NCBI GenBank assembly: GCA_002796835.1
Contig: LUGL01000053.1
Location: forward strand, 743-60,279
Direction: 5' to 3'
DNA: 59,537 bases
DNA from: Elainella saxicola E1
GTDB lineage: Bacteria; Cyanobacteriota; Cyanobacteriia; Elainellales; Elainellaceae
The notes below the pieces were generated by a model. The model saw only the letters and a list, made by a program, of their open reading frames with translations. It did not search any database and was not told the origin of the DNA. This document shows positions 54,086 to 59,537 of the stretch, piece by piece. The position numbers and the translations under genes are program-made. Every line of letters starts with the position of its first letter. The stretch's first letter is position 1.

Positions 54086-55159
54086 CTACTGATAATCTGT
54101 CACAAACCGGCTTACACCCGTGCTGGGATAATAGGTTGCCAGAATTTGCAGATAGCTATAACCCTGTTCTGCCAGATTGAGCGCCCCCAGCTGGCTCATG
54201 CCGCGACCTTGGAACGCCTCTGCCACGATATCATCTGAAGCTGCGTAGAGAGATTCCACAATGCCCCCTCGATAGCTGACAAATTCTCCAGCCGTATCAT
54301 CTACCGCTTTACTGGTTTCTGGGGCTTCTCGATCAATGCCGCTATAGACCTGATAGTATTCCGTGGCTCCAAGCTGAAACAGAGAACTCATCGGTTTGAA
54401 ATAATAGGTCAGCGCATAGGAACGGGCAGCCACCGCTTGAGCCTTCAACGCTTCAGGAGCCCAACTGGGGGAAACTTCACTGGCCACCACGCTATGTAAG
54501 TAGCTGCGCAGGTTCACCAAATTGACCGCCCAGAGTTTGCCGCCATCATTCACCAGCAAGAGCCGCCCCCGATAGGTTCGATCGCCTAAGTTGAAAGTAT
54601 CCCCTGCTGGCTCCAATAGCACAATTGCCGGAAGTTGGGTGCCATTAAGGGTGATGCCACTTGCATTCGGTTGGGCCGTATAGCTTGCTCCTGCCTGAAG
54701 GGCAGTAATGCCATTGCGGTTTTGGTCCATCAGCTGCAATCCACCTGCACCGCCGACGGTAACGCTAGGAACGCCTTCTGCGATCGCCACGCGCATTTCA
54801 ATTAACGAATCGACAGAGACGGCTGAACTGGAAAACGAGGCTTTATATTGCTGATTCATTGCCTGTTGTTCTGCTGTCAGCGATGGCTTGGGTTGAGGAG
54901 AGGCAGGCCGCGTTGCCGCTGGTGGCGAAGACTTTGTAGCAGTTTTAGCAGGGGGAGAAGGCCGTAAAACAGGTGCAGTGGGGGAAGGTGAAATTGAGGG
55001 GGAAGGACTGGCAACCGAAGGCACAGATTGATTAGCGATCGAAGACGCCGACTGACGGTTGAGAAAAAGCAATACTCCTGCAAGTTGCAAGGCGGCCAAA
55101 CAGAGGAGTAACAGCAGAGGATTGCGTTTTAAAAACTGAACAATCTGCGATTTCATCAT
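54086..55159 (-). CDS. SpoIID/LytB domain protein (membrane-anchored)
   Basis: About 357 residues from MMKSQIVQFLKR; the frame extends 31 codons further upstream without typical features. A signal anchor (NPLLLLLCLAALQLAGVLLFL) precedes a Pro/Ser/Thr-rich stalk (about 40-95). The SpoIID domain contains LRSYLHSVVASEVSPSWAPEALKAQAVAARSYALTYYF (outline, with the putative catalytic Glu in ASEVSP), ESLYAASDD, and GRGMSQLGALNLAEQGYSYLQIL. It is a second, shorter paralogue of the protein at 45.3-47.2 kb, without the SPOR-like segment. A cell-wall lytic or scaffold role is inferred. Confidence 0.9.
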   Translation of the reverse strand: MMKSQIVQFLKRNPLLLLLCLAALQLAGVLLFLNRQSASSIANQSVPSVASPSPSISPSPTAPVLRPSPPAKTATKSSPPAATRPASPQPKPSLTAEQQAMNQQYKASFSSSAVSVDSLIEMRVAIAEGVPSVTVGGAGGLQLMDQNRNGITALQAGASYTAQPNASGITLNGTQLPAIVLLEPAGDTFNLGDRTYRGRLLLVNDGGKLWAVNLVNLRSYLHSVVASEVSPSWAPEALKAQAVAARSYALTYYFKPMSSLFQLGATEYYQVYSGIDREAPETSKAVDDTAGEFVSYRGGIVESLYAASDDIVAEAFQGRGMSQLGALNLAEQGYSYLQILATYYPSTGVSRFVTDYQ

Positions 55160-55372
55160 AGGGTGCTGGTCAAGGATTGGCGCAAAATCAAAATTGCTGG
55201 TTAATGCCGAAAACACAAACTCTAGCGAAGAAATCTGTATTGAGCCTATCAATGTTTCCCATCAGTTTACGTTTTTTATATTTCCTACAGATTCTCATTA
55301 GGAATAGGTCGAAACGTAACACTTTGCAACATATAATATGAGAGTCAACAAGGCACAAATCACCGAAGGTAG

Positions 55373-56803
<1,431 letters not shown>

Positions 56804-56945
56804 GCCAAATTGGACAATGAGCACGATCGATCGATTGTAAATAGCCACTGTGAATTGCTGCTTTGATTGCACCTTCATAGGAGAATAGCTGATAGCCCAT
56901 TGCTCCAACTCACTTGTTCTTCGTCAACCTTCAGCTTGCGATGTA

Positions 56946-57869
56946 ATGCTGCAACTGCCTGAATCTCCCCGCATCACGACTTTGGCTCCTCTGGAGGATG
57001 CCTACGAACTCTGTCGGCAAATTACGGCAGAGTACTCCAAAACGTTCTATCTAGGCACATTATTGATGCCAGAGGAAAAACGCCGTGCAATCTGGGCCAT
57101 TTATGTCTGGTGTCGGCGCACGGATGAACTTGTCGATGGTCCCCATGCAGAATTTACGACAGATGCCACTCTAGATGAATGGGAACAACACCTGGAATCG
57201 GTGTTCTCAGGTCATCCCGTTGAAGATGCAGATGTGGCGCTGGTCGATACACTGGAACGGTTTCCCATTAACATCCAGCCCTTTCGTGACATGATTGCGG
57301 GTCAGCGCATGGATTTATACCGCAGTCGTTATGAAACATTCGAGGAATTAGAGCTGTATTGTTATCGTGTGGCTGGAACCGTTGGCTTAATGACTACACC
57401 TGTCATGGGCGTTGATTTGAACCACCAGACCACCCCTTGGCCGCAGTCTTGTCAAAGTCCAGAACCGGAAGCGGTTGCGCTGGGGATTGCCAACCAGCTC
57501 ACCAATATCCTGCGGGATGTGGGAGAAGATGCTCGGCGGGGTCGAATCTATCTTCCCCTTGAAGATCTGGAACGCTTCAACTATAGCGAGAAGGATTTGC
57601 TGAATGGCGTGGTAGATGATCGCTGGCATGCTTTAATGCAGTTTCAAATTGCACGAGCCCGCCGCTTTTTTGCAGAAGCAGAACAGGGGATCAGTGCACT
57701 GAGCCTAGATGCTCGATTTCCGGTTTGGGCAGCCCTCATGCTTTATCGGGGCATTTTAGACGTGATTGAAAGAAATCAATATGATGTCTTTCGACAACGG
57801 GCTTATGTACCTGGATGGCGCAAGCTGCTCTATTTGCCCCAAGCAAAACTGAAGGCAGAAGTCCTTTAA
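56946..57869 (+). CDS. crtB: Phytoene synthase
   Basis: 307 residues. Trans-prenyltransferase fold with the first aspartate motif in CRRTDELVDGPHA and the second in NILRDVGEDARRGRIYLP. Other conserved parts are YSKTFYLGTLLMPEEKRRAIWAIYVWCR (outline) and YCYRVAGTVGLM. It condenses two geranylgeranyl diphosphates to phytoene, the step before crtP. The product of the pair feeds all carotenoids needed by the photosystems. Confidence 0.97.
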   Translation: MLQLPESPRITTLAPLEDAYELCRQITAEYSKTFYLGTLLMPEEKRRAIWAIYVWCRRTDELVDGPHAEFTTDATLDEWEQHLESVFSGHPVEDADVALVDTLERFPINIQPFRDMIAGQRMDLYRSRYETFEELELYCYRVAGTVGLMTTPVMGVDLNHQTTPWPQSCQSPEPEAVALGIANQLTNILRDVGEDARRGRIYLPLEDLERFNYSEKDLLNGVVDDRWHALMQFQIARARRFFAEAEQGISALSLDARFPVWAALMLYRGILDVIERNQYDVFRQRAYVPGWRKLLYLPQAKLKAEVL

Positions 57870-57933
57870 GGCTACTGAAGATTACATCCTGAAAACTCAA
57901 GGTGCCGAAAATGGCGACAAAGGACAGACATTC

Positions 57934-58836
57934 ATGCAAATTTGTCAGCCGCCAAGGCCACTGAAACTGGGCGACAGACTGACAGTCGTTGCACCGAGCG
58001 GAACCCTGCGGGAACGAGAGACATTCATGCAGGGCATGCAAATTTGGCAAGCGCGTGGCTATCAGCTCAACTTCAGCTCAGGCTATGACGATCGCTGGGG
58101 TTACCTAGCAGGCAAGGACGAAACTCGTCGATCGCAATTAGCAACCGCTTGGCAAGATCCAGATTGTCGGGGCATTCTTTGTTTGCGCGGGGGCTATGGC
58201 GGGGCGAGATTACTGGAAGATTGGCACTGGCCCTCAGATTCTTCAATCGATGCTAAGTGGCTGATCGGCTTCTCCGATATCACGAGTTTGCTGTGGAGCT
58301 TGAGTGGCCAGGGCATTTCAGGAGTCCATGCACCCTTACTGACCACGATCGCTGCAGAACCCGACTGGTCTTTGCAGCGCCTATTCGATTGGGTGGAAGG
58401 TCGATCGATCGAGCCTTTACAAGGGACAGGTTGGGGAGGTGGCCAGACCAACGGTATTTTGTTGCCTGCCAACTTGACCGTGGCCACTCATCTGTTAGGT
58501 ACGCCCGTGCAGCCTGCTTTAGAGAATGTAATCCTGGCTTTTGAAGATGTCTCAGAAGCGCCTTACCGAATCGATCGGATGTTAACCCAATGGCGGATGA
58601 TGGGCTTGTTTAAAGCAGTGAAAGGTATTGCCCTGGGCCGATTTAGCCAATGTGACCCTGTGCCAAACTTGCCTAGCTTTACTGTTGCTGAAGTCCTGCG
58701 AGAGCGTTTGGCTGATCTGGAAATTCCGATCGTGGCGGAGTTGCCGTTTGGGCATGATGGCGTAAATGCAGCCTTGCCGGTAGGAGTTTTGGCTGAGTTA
58801 GATGGCGATCGAGGGATTTTGCAAATTGTCCAGTAG
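57934..58836 (+). CDS. LD-carboxypeptidase (muramoyltetrapeptide carboxypeptidase, S66)
   Basis: 300 residues. Family blocks: LKLGDRLTVVAPSG at the start, RGILCLRGGYGGARLLEDWHW, the nucleophile serine in LIGFSDITSLLWSL, a later Glu in ILAFEDVSEAPYRIDRMLTQW, and the His in ELPFGHDGVNAALPVGV. It trims the terminal D-Ala from tetrapeptides during murein recycling, in the cytoplasm. It follows crtB by 64 bp on the same strand but is functionally unrelated; it adds a third wall-related gene to the 45-59 kb stretch. Confidence 0.93.
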   Translation: MQICQPPRPLKLGDRLTVVAPSGTLRERETFMQGMQIWQARGYQLNFSSGYDDRWGYLAGKDETRRSQLATAWQDPDCRGILCLRGGYGGARLLEDWHWPSDSSIDAKWLIGFSDITSLLWSLSGQGISGVHAPLLTTIAAEPDWSLQRLFDWVEGRSIEPLQGTGWGGGQTNGILLPANLTVATHLLGTPVQPALENVILAFEDVSEAPYRIDRMLTQWRMMGLFKAVKGIALGRFSQCDPVPNLPSFTVAEVLRERLADLEIPIVAELPFGHDGVNAALPVGVLAELDGDRGILQIVQ

Positions 58837-58961
58837 CTGCAACCTGGTAGCTGCAATGGGGTTAGCCTGAATCTCAAAAATCAAAATTGCGAAATCTTGT
58901 GAAATCTCAATGCTTCGTCAAACAGGTTTCTAGCGTGACTAGCAATTCTTTATCTAAATAA

Positions 58962-59073
58962 ACGTGAGTTCGACAGGTCAAAAGATCGCTTCAGGCAAGG
59001 CAGGTAAACCCTCTTAACAAGGACGTGAGTTCGACAGGTCAAAAGATCGCTTCAGGCAAGGCAGGTAAACCCT
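58962..59073. repeat. 51-bp direct repeat at the IS end
   Basis: 58962-59012 and 59023-59073 are identical over 51 bp, with a period of 61 bp. Each copy begins ACGTGAGTTCGACAGG and includes the last eleven codons and stop of the transposase. The outer copy is thus a duplicated IS end. Confidence 0.92.
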
Positions 59074-59537
59074 TGGGTTGAAGATCGAGGGAGGGTCTGG
59101 AGTCTTGGTAGGTGTATGCCACCAGTCCAGCAATCAAATTGACCATGAAATTCAGAGGACTGCGATGACGAGAATGTTCAATTTGAGCAATGTTCTTGAG
59201 TTGGTCATTGACCGACTCGATGATCGCTCGCTTCCGCAACAGGATCTTGTCAAGCAGAGGCACCAAGCGGTTTTTCATATTCTTCTTAATCTTGGTGACC
59301 AGCTGAAGCCCTTGTTGCCATAACTGCTCGAATAAGGCTTGGGAAATATAACCCCGGTCGCCAAAGAGCTTGCCGATAATGCCTTTCGTTAACTCTGGGA
59401 CTGGAGTGCGGTCGTCCACATTGGCAGCAGTCAACTGAAACGACAACAACTCTCCATGTTCATTGATGAGCAGGTGTAGCTTGAAGCCGTAGTACCAGCC
59501 CATCGAACTCTTGCCCCAAGCTGCATAAGTTGCAAAC
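59039..59537 (-). CDS. IS982 family transposase, 3' part (partial)
   Basis: About 165 C-terminal residues are visible, and the frame continues past the window edge. IS982 features: ATYAAWGKSSMGWYYGFKLHLL, QLTAANVDDRTPVPEL, the catalytic Asp in LFGDRGYIS and the Glu in KRAIIESVNDQLKNI, followed by HSRHRSPLNFMVNLIAGLVAYTY (outline). These are the second and third acidic residues of the DDE triad; the first would lie beyond the edge. No frameshift is visible in the part present, so it may be intact. Confidence 0.88.
   Translation of the reverse strand, partial: FATYAAWGKSSMGWYYGFKLHLLINEHGELLSFQLTAANVDDRTPVPELTKGIIGKLFGDRGYISQALFEQLWQQGLQLVTKIKKNMKNRLVPLLDKILLRKRAIIESVNDQLKNIAQIEHSRHRSPLNFMVNLIAGLVAYTYQDSRPSLDLQPKGLPALPEAIF

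Larger units (their letters stand above)
58962..59537 (-). mobile_element. IS982 family insertion sequence, one end (runs off the window)
   Basis: The element includes the C-terminal transposase gene and its terminal sequence. The true boundary is either 59023 (inner copy) or 58962 (outer duplicated copy). The other end, the second inverted repeat and any target duplication lie outside the window. Confidence 0.8.

Overview
The window is cyanobacterial chromosome. It is dense in the HIP1-type octamer GCGATCGC and in GATCG, and it carries genes confined to or typical of cyanobacteria: photosystem II PsbQ, the RpaB (Ycf27) response regulator, plant-type phytoene desaturase and phytoene synthase, LL-diaminopimelate aminotransferase, XisI/XisH-type proteins, three Uma2 (DUF820) proteins and DUF3370/DUF928/TIGR02450 proteins. 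I cannot name the genus; the gene set resembles filamentous Leptolyngbya-like lineages rather than marine picocyanobacteria. The window ends inside an IS982-type insertion sequence.

Layout. 1-4.8 kb is accessory: an 84-bp tandem repeat, an XisI gene with a truncated xisH that a deletion has joined to the first codons of a ParE-like toxin gene, the ParD-like antitoxin, then a two-gene conflict system (trypsin-like protease + NACHT NTPase, with a Trypco1 partner) and tRNA-Gly(TCC). 5-12 kb: DUF3370 protein, two related Uma2 proteins flanking dapL, and radA. 12-16 kb: rpaB and the fatty acid/phospholipid genes plsX-fabH-fabD. 16-25.7 kb: a dihydroorotase-type amidohydrolase, signal peptidase I, psbQ, a ThiO/DadA-type FAD oxidoreductase, a peptidoglycan-binding protein with a long structured leader, prolyl oligopeptidase, and a ProA-like protein lacking its catalytic residues. 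25.8-35.4 kb: a cobalamin riboswitch in front of a HupE/UreJ metal transporter, a nicotinamidase-like hydrolase behind a perfect palindromic operator candidate, a lone ureD, membrane proteins, a universal stress protein, pgk and a third Uma2. 35.6-42.3 kb: a second NACHT-HEAT NTPase, then two unusual tRNA-like RNA genes directly upstream of a TROVE (Ro60/Rsr) protein, then the principal sigma factor SigA. 43-59.5 kb: an aldehyde dehydrogenase, a SpoIID/LytB protein overlapping a glycosyltransferase, the chaperone run grpE-dnaK-dnaJ-tusA-rsgA, a second SpoIID/LytB protein, pds-crtB, an LD-carboxypeptidase and the IS982 end.

The most interesting locus is 39.1-41.1 kb. Two adjacent RNAs keep a tRNA acceptor stem, D arm and T arm, but the anticodon arm is replaced by a 70-80-nt domain. 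They share a 38-40-nt core, including an identical 15-mer, and lie 66 bp upstream of a Ro60-family gene. The simplest reading is a cyanobacterial Ro ribonucleoprotein with two Y-RNA-like tRNA mimics, in which the Ro-binding module occupies the anticodon position. Second in interest are the protease-NACHT/Trypco1 pair, the structured leader with two identical hairpin loops at 21.1 kb, and two enzyme-family members (ProA-like, dihydroorotase-like) with altered catalytic or metal-binding residues.

All calls rest on reading the sequence and on remembered family features; no database search or RNA folding program was run.
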